A DNA stretch of 64,000 nt from Candidatus Woesearchaeota archaeon (lineage in GTDB: Archaea; Nanobdellota; Nanobdellia; Woesearchaeales; GW2011-AR4), in the NCBI GenBank assembly GCA_016187465.1, contig JACPJQ010000002.1:62001-126000 (forward strand), written 5' to 3'. Each line of letters opens with the position of its first letter. The stretch's first letter is position 1. Positions 36,744 through 48,028 of this stretch are shown here, piece after piece. Made by a program: the position numbers and the translations under genes. The notes under the pieces are model-generated. The model did not search any database and was not told the DNA's origin. It saw nothing but the letters and a program-made list of their open reading frames with translations.

Positions 36744-37112
36744 GTGGTGTTTATTTCAATAAGTAAAATGACCATTAAGTTAATTTTTGATACAAATGCA
36801 AACGTAACACTAAACAGGTTAAAAGAATTACAGGAGAAAGGGATTACTCTTGAAGATAGAATGAATAATCCAAAGGAGAAACTCTCAATAAAACCTAGTT
36901 GGACAAGAATCTATGATGATGGTTATGAAACTAGTTTGCGAGATTTAGGACACACAGGCATATTAAGTTCCACTGGTGATTTTAGTGTGGATTCAGTAAA
37001 AACTAATGTTAATATGGTTCTTTATTCTGCATCACATCAGAAATATTATTATTTTAATAGAACTGTTGAATTTACTCAAGGTAATGAATCAATAGAAGGT
37101 CATTTTAAGTAA
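36744..37112 (+). CDS. Hypothetical protein
   Basis: 122 aa ORF; likely start at MTIKLIFDTNANVTLNR. Confidence 0.5.
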   Translation: MVFISISKMTIKLIFDTNANVTLNRLKELQEKGITLEDRMNNPKEKLSIKPSWTRIYDDGYETSLRDLGHTGILSSTGDFSVDSVKTNVNMVLYSASHQKYYYFNRTVEFTQGNESIEGHFK

Positions 37113-37251
37113 AAAAATAAAACACTTACTTTTTGCCCTTTCTTCCTTTACTTTATTGAACTTCGTTCTTGATATAATCTTGCCCAAAAAAACTTTCCGG
37201 AATGAAATCCATCAGAACTTCGTAACTTATGGAGAGCATAAAAGGCATTTT

Positions 37252-37323
37252 ACGGAAAAATCTGTCGCTAAAGCTAATTTTCCAAGCAATTTCCCGACTT
37301 TTCCCAAATTTGATTTCATCTCT
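37252..37323. repeat. Structured intergenic repeat, copy 1 (degenerate)
   Basis: ACGGAAAAATC..GCTAA.GCTAA..TCCAAGCA..TTTCC..CATCTCT aligns with 50917-50998. Confidence 0.6.
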
Positions 37324-37420
37324 GATTAAACTTAAATACACCGACTGCAAACAAAAATTTCGATTAAAAACAAAAACCTTATAAATGATAAGAGATGCGA
37401 CTATCATAAGGGGGTGGGTT

Positions 37421-38227
37421 ATGAGCGCTGAAAAAGAGATAGTGAATTATTGGTACAACAAAAAGGGTCTTTTTACAATCAACAATATAAAGACGAGGAG
37501 CAACAGGGATGCCGGACTTCTGGCTTTAAAGTTTGATAAAGACAGTGTTGATGAGGTTTTTCATATCGATGTAAGCTGTTCCATAACCAACAATGTGGGG
37601 GAAACGACAAACCTTGGCAAATCAATAAGCAGGATTGTTGATGAAAAATTCGAAGATAATGGGATTGCAAATACCATAAATACCTATCTCAACCAGTTCT
37701 CGGTTCAAAAGCAGAAAATAAAAAGAATACTTGTGCTTGGCGCTGTTCCAAAATCAAGAAGAAATGAAATAATAAATAAATTCGGTGAAAAAGAAGTTGA
37801 GGTTATTGAGTTTGAAAATATCCTTTATGACGTTTTTGAGCAGCTGGATACACAGTACTATAAAAATGACATAATAAGGACACTGCAATTGACAAAATTT
37901 TTGTTTTTAAGCGAGCCTGCAAAACTGGCAAAGATTCTTGTCAATGACAATTTCAGCTCCAATTCAAGAAAGGAATTTCTGTCCAGTATACTGGATAATG
38001 ATGGGATAGTAAAAGAGTTTAGAAAGACAAATGTGGAAAGGCTGGCGGCAATCCTGAAAAGCTCAGGCCTAAAGCCAAATGAGCTGGCTCATATGCTTGA
38101 GCATAATATATTGAATAAAAGGACAAGAAAGCCGTTTTTTGACTCTCTGACAGAGCAGGAGAAGATAAGGAAGGTGGTCCATAAAATTATTAAGAAGAAA
38201 GAGACGGAACTGCAGAAATTTTTTTAA
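37421..38227 (+). CDS. Conserved hypothetical protein, possibly PD-(D/E)XK-nuclease-like
   Basis: MSAEKEIVNYWYNKKGLFTINNIKTRSNRDAGLLALKFD...FHIDVSCSI has a nuclease-fold-like layout; weak. Confidence 0.55.
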   Translation: MSAEKEIVNYWYNKKGLFTINNIKTRSNRDAGLLALKFDKDSVDEVFHIDVSCSITNNVGETTNLGKSISRIVDEKFEDNGIANTINTYLNQFSVQKQKIKRILVLGAVPKSRRNEIINKFGEKEVEVIEFENILYDVFEQLDTQYYKNDIIRTLQLTKFLFLSEPAKLAKILVNDNFSSNSRKEFLSSILDNDGIVKEFRKTNVERLAAILKSSGLKPNELAHMLEHNILNKRTRKPFFDSLTEQEKIRKVVHKIIKKKETELQKFF

Positions 38228-39488
<1,261 letters not shown>

Positions 39489-39561
39489 GGATTGAGTGGT
39501 TCAGATTTGCTTATAAAGCTTATGGCAAGTTTTTTAAATTCGCAAGCCATACTAAAACCTA

Positions 39562-40737
39562 ATGAACGACAAAAAGCTGCTCATTGTAGGTGTTGACCCA
39601 GGCATAACTACAGGCTATGCAGTTCTTGATATCGAAGGCAGCTTAATCCATTTAGATTCTTCAAAGCAGCTGGACTTAAGCCTTTTGATTTCCAAAACGA
39701 TTGGATTTGGCAAGGTTGTTTTAGTCGGCACGGATAAAGCAAAAGTGCCAAGCTTGGTTGAATCTTTTGCAACAAAATTAGGCGCAAGGACTGCAAGCCC
39801 TGAAGAAGACCTCAAAATCGAGGAAAAAAGGGCTATGATAAATAATTTCAGTTTCAACGATGAGCATCAGGGAGATGCACTTGCATCGGCGTTATTTGCC
39901 TACAAAGCAACCAGGCAGCTGCTTGACAAGATAGATTTTTTTGTGGAAAGGAACAAAAGGGAAGATATAAGGGACAGAATAAAGGAAGTTGTTATAATAA
40001 AGAGGGTGAGTATAAAAAATGCTGTCAGCATAATAGACAAAAAAGACGAGGAATCACAGATAATAGAAAAAGTCATAGCTGACAAAAAGCTGAACGAGGC
40101 TGATTTCTTAAGAATTTACAACAAATTAAAGAGATACGAAGCTGAAATAAAGCTTATAAAAGCGCACAACCACAGCCTGAGAAGGGACATAAGCAGTCTG
40201 CAAAAATATGTTATTAAGAAAAAAGAAGTCAAAAGCTACGGCAAAAAAGCAGCTGATTTCAGGGAAGGCAGAATCAGATTCATGGGCAATTTGATTGGAC
40301 TGAAGGAAAATGAGATTGAACAATTAAAAGCGTCAATTAAAAAAATGAACGATGTGATGTCTAACATCAATAATTTTTATATATTGAAAAGGCTTGGCAC
40401 ATTAGGCGCTAATGAATTCAACTTTAAAAATAAGATTCTTAACATACAAAAAAATGATATGCTTCTTGTTGACAACCTAGATATAGCAAGCGACATCGTA
40501 GTCAAGATGTTAAAGGACAAAGTCTTTGTCATTGTCCATAAGAGTCCGGTCAGCAAAAAAATTGGAAACATGCTGCCTTTCGTGCTTATGGGCGCTGAAA
40601 ATCTCAAAATTTACGAGAATGATTATTTCGGTTTTATAGAAAAAAAGCATTTTGAAACTGAAAAAGGCAAGATTGACTGGGCCAGGAAGATTGTTGATGA
40701 TTACAAAAGAGAAAAAGAAGATTTAATCTCTTGGTAA
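39562..40737 (+). CDS. DUF460 family (RNase H-fold/coiled-coil) protein
   Basis: LLIVGVDPGITTGYAVLDIEGSLIHLDSSKQ; central coiled coil; short relative to typical family members. Confidence 0.75.
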   Translation: MNDKKLLIVGVDPGITTGYAVLDIEGSLIHLDSSKQLDLSLLISKTIGFGKVVLVGTDKAKVPSLVESFATKLGARTASPEEDLKIEEKRAMINNFSFNDEHQGDALASALFAYKATRQLLDKIDFFVERNKREDIRDRIKEVVIIKRVSIKNAVSIIDKKDEESQIIEKVIADKKLNEADFLRIYNKLKRYEAEIKLIKAHNHSLRRDISSLQKYVIKKKEVKSYGKKAADFREGRIRFMGNLIGLKENEIEQLKASIKKMNDVMSNINNFYILKRLGTLGANEFNFKNKILNIQKNDMLLVDNLDIASDIVVKMLKDKVFVIVHKSPVSKKIGNMLPFVLMGAENLKIYENDYFGFIEKKHFETEKGKIDWARKIVDDYKREKEDLISW

Positions 40738-41157
40738 GTCGCTTCTTCTTATTGTTACCTTTTTTCCGGTCTTCAGGTCTCTTCCAAATATTTTCTTGCC
40801 TATATGCAGCAGCTTGACTTCATCGCCCCTTACATCCACAATGCCCCCTATTCTGTATCTTGAAGGCCTGAAAAGCGCATTAATTCTGTAAAGGTCTTTT
40901 CCCTCCCTGTTCCTTGTGTGAAGCTTTGAGCTTATTTTTAATTCGCCTCCAAAGATTTCCCTCAGCTTTTTGCCCAATATCCTTATAAATTTCTGCGACG
41001 TTAGGTAAAGGTCGATGCCATTTGAATATTTCACGGTTCTTGTTACTGCCACCTCGCCTCTTTTTTGGATTTGGGCGTAAACGAAAGTGAGTACTTCATC
41101 ATCAACATCCCTTAGCTGCAGTATTCCCTGGTAGTAATTAGGTCTTGCTAACTTCAT
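40723..41157 (-). CDS. NMD3-like central domain protein without N-terminal zinc fingers
   Basis: KYSNGIDLYLTSQKFIRILGKKLREIFGGELKISSKLHTRNREGKDLYRINALFR. Confidence 0.7.
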   Translation of the reverse strand: MKLARPNYYQGILQLRDVDDEVLTFVYAQIQKRGEVAVTRTVKYSNGIDLYLTSQKFIRILGKKLREIFGGELKISSKLHTRNREGKDLYRINALFRPSRYRIGGIVDVRGDEVKLLHIGKKIFGRDLKTGKKVTIRRSDLPRD

Positions 41158-41210
41158 TTTGCATGAGAAAATCAAAACCTTTTTATTCTTTTTGCCAAGA
41201 TTGCGGATTT

Positions 41211-41831
41211 ATGGGCAGCTTCAGGAAAAGATGGAAGAAGGTATGGCACTTTATATGGGAGGACAACAGCATTTGGAGCTGGATTGTTAATATAATACTG
41301 GCTTTTGTGCTTATCAAGTTCATTGTTTACCCAGGATTGGGGTTCCTGCTTAAAACATCCCACCCCGTTGTTGCTGTTGTGAGTGAGAGTATGGAACATA
41401 ATGGCAATTTTGATGGTTGGTGGCAGAACTCAGCCAAATGGTACACTGAAAGCGGAATAAGCAAAGAAAAATTTGAAGCTTTTCCGCTAAAGAACGGCTT
41501 TAATAAAGGAGATATAATGGTTCTGAAAGGCAAAAATCCAGAAGACATCAAGATAGGCGATGTAATAGTATTCTGGAGCGCCAAGAGAGACCCAATAATA
41601 CACAGAGTTGTAAAAAAGTGGCATAATGACACTTATTACTTCCAAACAAAAGGGGATAATTATATGACAAATAAAGAGTCGATAAAGAGCGCTTTTCTGG
41701 ATGAAACAAAAATAAGACAAGAGCAAGTAGTTGGGAATGCTGTTTTCAGGATTCCTTTGCTTGGCTATATTAAGATAATGTTTGTTGAGCTGCTTAATAT
41801 ATTCAAAGCCGTTCTTGTTCAAAAAGGTTAA
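41211..41831 (+). CDS. Signal peptidase I (S26B, archaeal/ER type)
   Basis: VVAVVSESMEHNG, GDIMVLKGKNPEDIKIGDVIVFWSAKRDPIIHRVV, FQTKGDNYMTNKES. Confidence 0.9.
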   Translation: MGSFRKRWKKVWHFIWEDNSIWSWIVNIILAFVLIKFIVYPGLGFLLKTSHPVVAVVSESMEHNGNFDGWWQNSAKWYTESGISKEKFEAFPLKNGFNKGDIMVLKGKNPEDIKIGDVIVFWSAKRDPIIHRVVKKWHNDTYYFQTKGDNYMTNKESIKSAFLDETKIRQEQVVGNAVFRIPLLGYIKIMFVELLNIFKAVLVQKG

Positions 41832-41867
41832 ATTTATATAGAATTTGTTTAAGTTTTTAGATTTAAT

Positions 41868-42185
41868 ATGTTTTGCCCTAAGTGCGGCTCGATACTCGTG
41901 CCAAGAAAGGAGGACAGCAAGAAAATGCTGGTTTGCACATGCGGCTATAAGACAACCCATGTAGCCGGTGCCATAGTCAAAGAAACTGTTGTAAAGACTA
42001 ACAAGGATGTAGAGGTTGTGGACAAAGGCGAGCTTCAAACACTGCCGAAAACAACAGCAGAATGCCCCAAATGCGGCCATAAGACAGCTTACTTCTGGCT
42101 TGTGCAGACAAGAGCTGGAGACGAGCCTGAAACAAAGTTCTTAAGATGCGAGAAATGCGAGCACACATGGAGAGATTATGATTGA
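41868..42185 (+). CDS. tfs: Transcription factor S (TFIIS-like)
   Basis: MFCPKCGSILVPR...CPKCGHKTAYFWLVQTRAGDEPETKFLRCEKCEHTWRDYD. Confidence 0.95.
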   Translation: MFCPKCGSILVPRKEDSKKMLVCTCGYKTTHVAGAIVKETVVKTNKDVEVVDKGELQTLPKTTAECPKCGHKTAYFWLVQTRAGDEPETKFLRCEKCEHTWRDYD

Positions 42186-42386
42186 GCCCTAAAATTCTTA
42201 GCACTTCTTTTGTTTTGCTTATAAGAACTCCAGGGGCATAAGGTTTAAGGACTACACCAAATATAGAGTAATCTTTTTTATCAACTTTTTATTTTTATCA
42301 TTATAAAGTGCTAAATAAATGTTAAGCCGATAAACAACAAAATATTTAAAACTGAATAAAAACATTAATGAAAAAGAGGTAATTAA

Positions 42387-43217
42387 ATGCTATTTTTTAA
42401 ACCTAAGCCCAAGAGTGATGAACTTCTTCCCCCGCCCCCTCCGCCTACAGATACCGAGCTTGAGAAAGAGTTTAATGATAAAAATGAGTTTTTTGATGAA
42501 GTTATAGAGGGAGAGCCGAGCCCGGGAACTTTTCCAGAAGAAGAGGAATTTATAGATGTAGTGGAGAAATTTGATAAAAAGGCTATGCAAAAAAAGGCAA
42601 AAGGCAAATTGCCGGCAAAAAAACAAAAGACCGTTAAAAAAGAGGCGAAAAATCAGGTCAAAATCACAAATACCAAAGTTATAGAAGTAAAAGCCTCCAA
42701 AATTAAGCCAGTTAAAAGCCAAAAAGTTAAGCCAGATTCTCAAGAAAATTCTAACAATATAGAAGGATTCGGCTTTGATTTGCAGAAGGAACTTACAACA
42801 GATGGAGGTAAAATTGAGCTTCCGGATACATTGGAAGAATTTGATTCTCAGCATGGGCAAGAAACTGAAAATCCTGATGAAATTTTGGAAGCCAGGCAGG
42901 AAATAAGAAGTGCCATTGACAGGATAAAAGAGCTGGAAAAGCCGTCTATTCTTAGAAGGCTGTTTGGAAAGAAGAAAACTGCTAAAGAACAGACTTCGCC
43001 AGAGCCTCAAAATGCTGGTGAACCCCTTACAATACAGGACGGCATAAACAAGACAAGGCTGGCCCTAATGAAGTTTGATTTGGATGCTGCAAAGAAGAGC
43101 TATATGGAAGTAATGAAGATTTACAATAATTTAAAGCCCGAGGAGCAAGCAAAGGTTTACCAAGACATAAAAGAGATATATTTTGAAAGAAAAAGCGCTG
43201 AGAAGCTGAAGGTTTAG
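42387..43217 (+). CDS. Hypothetical protein, charged linker with C-terminal helical domain
   Basis: 276 aa; low-complexity Pro/Lys-rich N-terminus. Confidence 0.65.
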   Translation: MLFFKPKPKSDELLPPPPPPTDTELEKEFNDKNEFFDEVIEGEPSPGTFPEEEEFIDVVEKFDKKAMQKKAKGKLPAKKQKTVKKEAKNQVKITNTKVIEVKASKIKPVKSQKVKPDSQENSNNIEGFGFDLQKELTTDGGKIELPDTLEEFDSQHGQETENPDEILEARQEIRSAIDRIKELEKPSILRRLFGKKKTAKEQTSPEPQNAGEPLTIQDGINKTRLALMKFDLDAAKKSYMEVMKIYNNLKPEEQAKVYQDIKEIYFERKSAEKLKV

Positions 43218-43378
43218 CTTATTCTTTTTATGCCGGGTTAAATAATCTGTTTTTACAGAGATTACTAAAGCGTATTGCAAATTTTGGCCGGCGTTGGCTG
43301 TTTTGGCAATTTAATATCTTTATTGAAAGTTTTTCGATTTTCACAAATTTAATAAACAAACAAAGAATCTCAAAATCC

Positions 43379-44014
43379 ATGAAACAGGGCTTGTTTATTG
43401 TCATTGACGGGATTGATGGCAGCGGAAAAACCGAGATTGTTAAGATGCTTCACAATTATTTGTTCACCAAGAATAAGAAATACCGCATTCTCGCTACAAG
43501 AGAGCCTACAAATGGTTCATACGGAAAAAAAATAAGGGAAATGCTTAGGAAAGAAAATGATCCGATAAGCAACAGCGAAAAACTGACGGAGCTATTTATG
43601 AAGGACAGAGAGGAGCATTTAAGTAACACAATAGAGCCTTTTTTGAATCGTTCAAGTAAGCATGAGCTGAATATTGTCATCTGCGATAGGTATTATTATT
43701 CGACGATTGCTTTCCAGGGAGCGCAAGGACTAAACGCAAAAGGGTTGATTAAAAAAAACATGGCTTTCAGAAAGCCGGATATGGCTTTCATTCTTGATGT
43801 TGAGCCATCTCTTGCGCTTAAAAGGATAGAGTACAGGAGGAGGGAAAAGTTCGAGCAGCTAGAGTTCATGAAAAAAATAAGAAAAAACTTTTTGTTATTG
43901 CCGAAACTATTGGAAGACAATATAAAAATAATAAATGCTTCAAAGCCTTTAAATGACGTTTTTGCAGCAATAAAGAAAGAGATTGAGAATATACTTGCCC
44001 ACAAAACTTATTAA
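43379..44014 (+). CDS. tmk: Thymidylate kinase
   Basis: GLFIVIDGIDGSGKTEIVKML, LATREPTNGSYGKKIREML, VICDRYYYSTIAFQGAQG. Confidence 0.93.
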   Translation: MKQGLFIVIDGIDGSGKTEIVKMLHNYLFTKNKKYRILATREPTNGSYGKKIREMLRKENDPISNSEKLTELFMKDREEHLSNTIEPFLNRSSKHELNIVICDRYYYSTIAFQGAQGLNAKGLIKKNMAFRKPDMAFILDVEPSLALKRIEYRRREKFEQLEFMKKIRKNFLLLPKLLEDNIKIINASKPLNDVFAAIKKEIENILAHKTY

Positions 44015-44092
44015 GCTTTGCTGCGGGTTTGTAATAGCAACAACAAATCATCAATAAACACAATTACTTTGTTGGCTGACTATATTTTTAAA

Positions 44093-44494
44093 TTAAGGTG
44101 TTTTCACATTATTGCTGCTTTTGTAGTAAGGCTCAGCAATCTCTTCCGCTTCATGCGGCTCTTCAACAGCGGTTTTTGCATAAGTTTCTTTAACTTCTTC
44201 CATAATTTCTTTATGCTTTATCTTATCCCAATTGAATATTATTGCTGTTATAACTATTGCAAGGCCGATTACAACAGCTGGCCAGAATAGACTGTACTGC
44301 ACAACAGTTTTCTGTATTGTGGGATATGTATGGCATGAGAAGTCAGAGCCGCAATAGGATTCCGAGCCGCAATCCTTGTTAGTTCTGCACTCTCTTTGGC
44401 TTACATTGACAAGCCATCCAAAGAAGAACACTATGACTATTATTATTATTAGAGCGATAAGCCCTGCCTCTGATTTTTTGTATAATGGCTTCAT
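44093..44494 (-). CDS. Hypothetical protein with two TM segments and Cys-rich loop
   Basis: LIALIIIIVIVFFFGWLVNVSQRECRTNKDCGSESYCGSDFSCHTYP...FWPAVVIGLAIVITAIIF. Confidence 0.7.
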   Translation of the reverse strand: MKPLYKKSEAGLIALIIIIVIVFFFGWLVNVSQRECRTNKDCGSESYCGSDFSCHTYPTIQKTVVQYSLFWPAVVIGLAIVITAIIFNWDKIKHKEIMEEVKETYAKTAVEEPHEAEEIAEPYYKSSNNVKTP

Positions 44495-44695
44495 GACAAT
44501 AGGTATATTTATTTATTTTTAAATCTTTTTATTATAACTACTTAAAAGTAAATATACAAGAATTAGTCTAACTGCTGCTTTTGCTCTTCAGAATCAATAG
44601 TTTCTTCAGGAACAAATTCGCCCAATTTTTTGTTCTTTTGAACTGTCTTAAAGCTTATTGGTTTGCTAGTGTCCTTTCCCAAAATCCCACCTCTT

Positions 44696-45127
44696 TTAAT
44701 CCAAGCCCGTGCTTCCGAACCCGCCTTCGTTTCTTGTTGTTTCGTCCAGCTCATCAGCTTCCTCAAAAACAGCTTCCTCAACCTTTGCAAAAACCATCTG
44801 AGCAATTTTCTTTCCTTTTTCTATTTTATAAGGCTTGTCGCCGAAATTAATCAACGGCACTTTAATTTCGCCCCTGTAGCCTGCGTCTATAGTGCCTACG
44901 CTGTTTACAGCGCCTATCCCGTGCTCTATCGCCAAGCCGCTTTTAGGCCTTACCTGAGCTTCATAGCCATAAGGAACAGCTATTTTAATGCCAGTGGCTA
45001 CGAGTTTTCTTTCCATTGGCTTTAACGTGTAATCTTCAGCGGCATAGAGATCAACTCCAGAATCCCCCTTATGGGCATAAAAGGGAGTTTTTACATCTGC
45101 CATTTTTTTGATTTTCACCTTTAGCAT
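44696..45127 (-). CDS. dut: dUTP diphosphatase (trimeric dUTPase)
   Basis: HKGDSGVDLYAAED, VRPKSGLAIEHGI, GTIDAGYRGEIKVPLINFG, ETTRNEGGFGSTGLD. Confidence 0.95.
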   Translation of the reverse strand: MLKVKIKKMADVKTPFYAHKGDSGVDLYAAEDYTLKPMERKLVATGIKIAVPYGYEAQVRPKSGLAIEHGIGAVNSVGTIDAGYRGEIKVPLINFGDKPYKIEKGKKIAQMVFAKVEEAVFEEADELDETTRNEGGFGSTGLD

Positions 45128-45248
45128 TTTAATCGCAAAGAAAACCTGATTTTTAGCAATAAGCTTATATTTAAATAATTCGTAATTAAAAACTATAGTT
45201 TTAGTAAGCTATGTCAAAAACCATTAATCACAAACTATAGGAATCACT

Positions 45249-45296
45249 TATACTCACGGACAAAAATAATTATACAATAGTTGTCCGTTCGTAATA
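45249..45296. repeat. 48-bp dispersed direct repeat, copy B
   Basis: TATACTCACGGACAAAAATAATTATACAATAGTTGTCCGTTCGTAATA; perfect 8-bp internal hairpin ACGGACAA/TTGTCCGT. Confidence 0.95.
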
Positions 45297-45354
45297 CAAA
45301 GAAAACCTATGGTTTTCGAGTGCTCAAAAATCTTCGATTTCCGACATATTGCAA

Positions 45355-45858
45355 CTATTCTTTTCTAAAAGAAAATATTGAAGCGAGATTGTGCTCAAGA
45401 ACTTTGCCGTTTGATGCGTCTATCTTCATGTTCAACGTATTAAAGGCTTCCGTCACATATGTGATGTTCCATACATTGCCAAGTTTTGATACATTCTGGA
45501 GGATTGCAATTGTTTTTACGCTTTTGTCATTTGGAAAATTTTCCTTTTGGAAGTTGTCTGATTTTGCAATCACATTGTCAAATGTGAGCTTTACCTTGCT
45601 TAAGTTTACTTCATTGACTTTTGTTTCTTCTTTTTTGAAAATATCTTCCTCCGGCTTAATTGTGACAGCATCTCCGTCTATTATAAAAGTTGTTATTTTA
45701 TCCTTTTTGCTGTCGTAAAAGCCTATCTGCCATTCTTCTGGGTTCATTTCCTGAAGTATTTTAAAGGCGTATGAAAAATAAGTGCCCTTGTGCTTTTGCT
45801 TCCACGACTTGAAGTTTGGGCTTTCCTCCAGTTTTTTTAATGCCTGTTTTATGTCCAT
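45355..45858 (-). CDS. Hypothetical protein
   Basis: 167 aa ORF. Confidence 0.65.
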   Translation of the reverse strand: MDIKQALKKLEESPNFKSWKQKHKGTYFSYAFKILQEMNPEEWQIGFYDSKKDKITTFIIDGDAVTIKPEEDIFKKEETKVNEVNLSKVKLTFDNVIAKSDNFQKENFPNDKSVKTIAILQNVSKLGNVWNITYVTEAFNTLNMKIDASNGKVLEHNLASIFSFRKE

Positions 45859-45910
45859 AACTTAGCTAAAAAGGTTAATATTTATATACATTTGTATCTT
45901 AACTAAATGA

Positions 45911-46861
45911 ATGCTCACAGCCGATGTAAAGCTAATATTGAGAAAGCAGCAGTATGAAGTAGTAGGCAATCATTCGCGAGTAAAGACTTGCCACTGGACT
46001 AAAAGCGACTTGAGAGGGGAAGGCGGCTGCTATAAAAGCAAATTTTACGGCATCAACAGCCATCAATGCGTTCAGATGACCCCCACATTCACATGCAACA
46101 ATGCCTGTGTTTTCTGCTGGAGGGATTTGAGGTACCATACAGAGCCTGCAATGGAGGGAGGGATAGACAACCCAGAAGATATAGTTGAAGGTACAATAGA
46201 AGCCCAAAGGAAACTGCTTTCCGGCTTTGGTGGCAATGAAAAAACAAGCAGAGAAAAGTTTGACGAGGCTATGCAGCCGCAGCATGTTGCCATATCGCTT
46301 GACGGCGAGCCTACTTTATACCCCAGATTAACAGAACTGATAAAGGAGTACAAAAAAAGAAATTTTTCGACATTTGTTGTAAGCAACGGCCTGCTGCCTG
46401 AAAGGATTGAAAAATTGCTTGAAGAGCCTCCGACACAGCTTTACATTTCAGTTGATGCTCCGAATGAAGAACTGTTTAATACCATTGACAGGCCGATTGT
46501 CAAAAATGCGTGGTATGGACTAATGAAAACACTAAGTTTGCTCCCAAGCATAAGAGAAAAATCAAGGACTGTGCTTAGGTTTACCCTAATCAAAGGCTTG
46601 AATATGGTACATCCTGAAGAATGGGCAGAAATAATGAAAATAAGCAATCCAATGTTTGTAGAGGTAAAGGCATACATGTGGGTGGGCATGTCGCGAGAGA
46701 GGCTTGAGCAGTCAAACATGCCAACTCATGAAGAAGTAAAGGATTTTGCTGAAGAAATTGCAAAACATGCGAATTACATGATAATAGACGAGCATGAGCC
46801 TTCAAGGGTTGTTCTGCTGATGAAGGAAGATTTTGACGGAAGGGTTATGAAGTTTGAGTGA
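45911..46861 (+). CDS. taw1: tRNA 4-demethylwyosine synthase (radical SAM)
   Basis: MTPTFTCNNACVFCWRDLRYHTE (CxxxCxxC), AISLDGEPTLYPRLTELIKEYKKRNFSTFVVSNG, MWVGMSRERL. Confidence 0.93.
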   Translation: MLTADVKLILRKQQYEVVGNHSRVKTCHWTKSDLRGEGGCYKSKFYGINSHQCVQMTPTFTCNNACVFCWRDLRYHTEPAMEGGIDNPEDIVEGTIEAQRKLLSGFGGNEKTSREKFDEAMQPQHVAISLDGEPTLYPRLTELIKEYKKRNFSTFVVSNGLLPERIEKLLEEPPTQLYISVDAPNEELFNTIDRPIVKNAWYGLMKTLSLLPSIREKSRTVLRFTLIKGLNMVHPEEWAEIMKISNPMFVEVKAYMWVGMSRERLEQSNMPTHEEVKDFAEEIAKHANYMIIDEHEPSRVVLLMKEDFDGRVMKFE

Positions 46862-46973
46862 AGTTTCGTATAACACAGTTTTTCACTCACAAACTTCGCA
46901 AAAAACGTGTTATATTCACTTTTTTAGACACCTATAGAGAGACACACGCCGTAAATCTTAATTGAGAGGCACT
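46861..46973. repeat. Left composite inverted-repeat arm of restriction-modification cassette
   Basis: AAGTTTCGTATAAC ... GTGTTATATTC ... ACTTTTTTAGACACC(+18)GTAAATCT(+5)GAGAGGCACT; same block order, inverted, at 50828-51079. Confidence 0.8.
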
Positions 46974-47067
46974 TTCGCTTAATATTAGTGCATTAAACGT
47001 ACAGAACAGGTTCTAAGTTTTTGTCTAAGAAGGCAATATTAATAAAGAGTTTAGTTACCCATTAATT

Positions 47068-47946
47068 ATGCTCAAAGAGTTTAGCCTTTCAGATAAAATT
47101 AAACTAGTATATGGTAATAATTCCAGTACATTACAAGAATTTATAGACAATTTAAATCAAGATTCTGAATTGTATTTATCAACTTATTCCGTCGCGAATG
47201 ATAAAGAAGACGCCACATTAAAAAAAGTGCTTGATGTGGCAAAAAAAAGAAAAGTCCACCTCTTAATATCGAAATTTCTTTTCGGAGAAAAAAAAGAAAA
47301 AAGACAGGAAAAAATAGAACTCTTTGCAGAATTATTTTTAAAAAACAGAAATATATCTGTATATTCTCTTCCAAGGTTGCATTCAAAAGTTTATTTGCAA
47401 AAACACATCTGCTATATAGGGTCTGAGAATTTTAATGACTGGGGAAAAAATATTGAGGTAGGTGTTATAATCAAAAATGAGGATAATATTAAAAAAATTA
47501 AAAGCCTATTTTTTGACTCTTTGTTAAAAGATGCTGTCAGAATAGAATTTGATAAAAATTATATGGTCAAATCTTTAAAAGTCCTGATAAATGACTTACA
47601 AGAGCTTCTTGGAACAGAATATGCTGATGGAAGTATCTCTACACCGGCATTTTATGACGAAGATTCATTCCTCAGCATTGAAAAATGCTCTAACAGACTA
47701 GAAATTTTGTATGCAACTGCAGGTTATTTTAAAATGGATGAAGAAGATATTGAAGAAGCTTTTAGTAGCATAGATAATCTCCTTTTTGACTTTAGAGATC
47801 CTTATGGACCTTTCTTTTTTCATAGAAGAGAGCCTCACATCGATCACTATAGTGATAAAGATGACTTTGATGCTATCTGGGTTAGAATTGATGAAATAAA
47901 GGATTGTGTTATTAGATTCTTAGGGAAAAATAAGATTACTTTGTGA
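47068..47946 (+). CDS. Single-HKD phospholipase D-like protein
   Basis: LHSKVYLQKHICYIGSENFNDWGKNIEVGVIIKNED. Confidence 0.7.
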   Translation: MLKEFSLSDKIKLVYGNNSSTLQEFIDNLNQDSELYLSTYSVANDKEDATLKKVLDVAKKRKVHLLISKFLFGEKKEKRQEKIELFAELFLKNRNISVYSLPRLHSKVYLQKHICYIGSENFNDWGKNIEVGVIIKNEDNIKKIKSLFFDSLLKDAVRIEFDKNYMVKSLKVLINDLQELLGTEYADGSISTPAFYDEDSFLSIEKCSNRLEILYATAGYFKMDEEDIEEAFSSIDNLLFDFRDPYGPFFFHRREPHIDHYSDKDDFDAIWVRIDEIKDCVIRFLGKNKITL

Positions 47947-48028
47947 CCCACGGGACATGTAGACGTAAGATTTAAATATTCATACACATATTATTTTAAA
48001 GAGGTTTTATTTATGAAAAAGGGTTAAA

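Noticed and set aside
37153-37407. 84-aa minus-strand ORF
   Set aside because: Overlaps the structured intergenic repeat and the next gene's promoter; not convincing as protein.
44563-44805. 80-aa minus-strand ORF after dut
   Set aside because: Its first half overlaps dut in another frame; at best a ~39-aa peptide from a TTG start with a GAGGTG ribosome-binding site, too weak to call.
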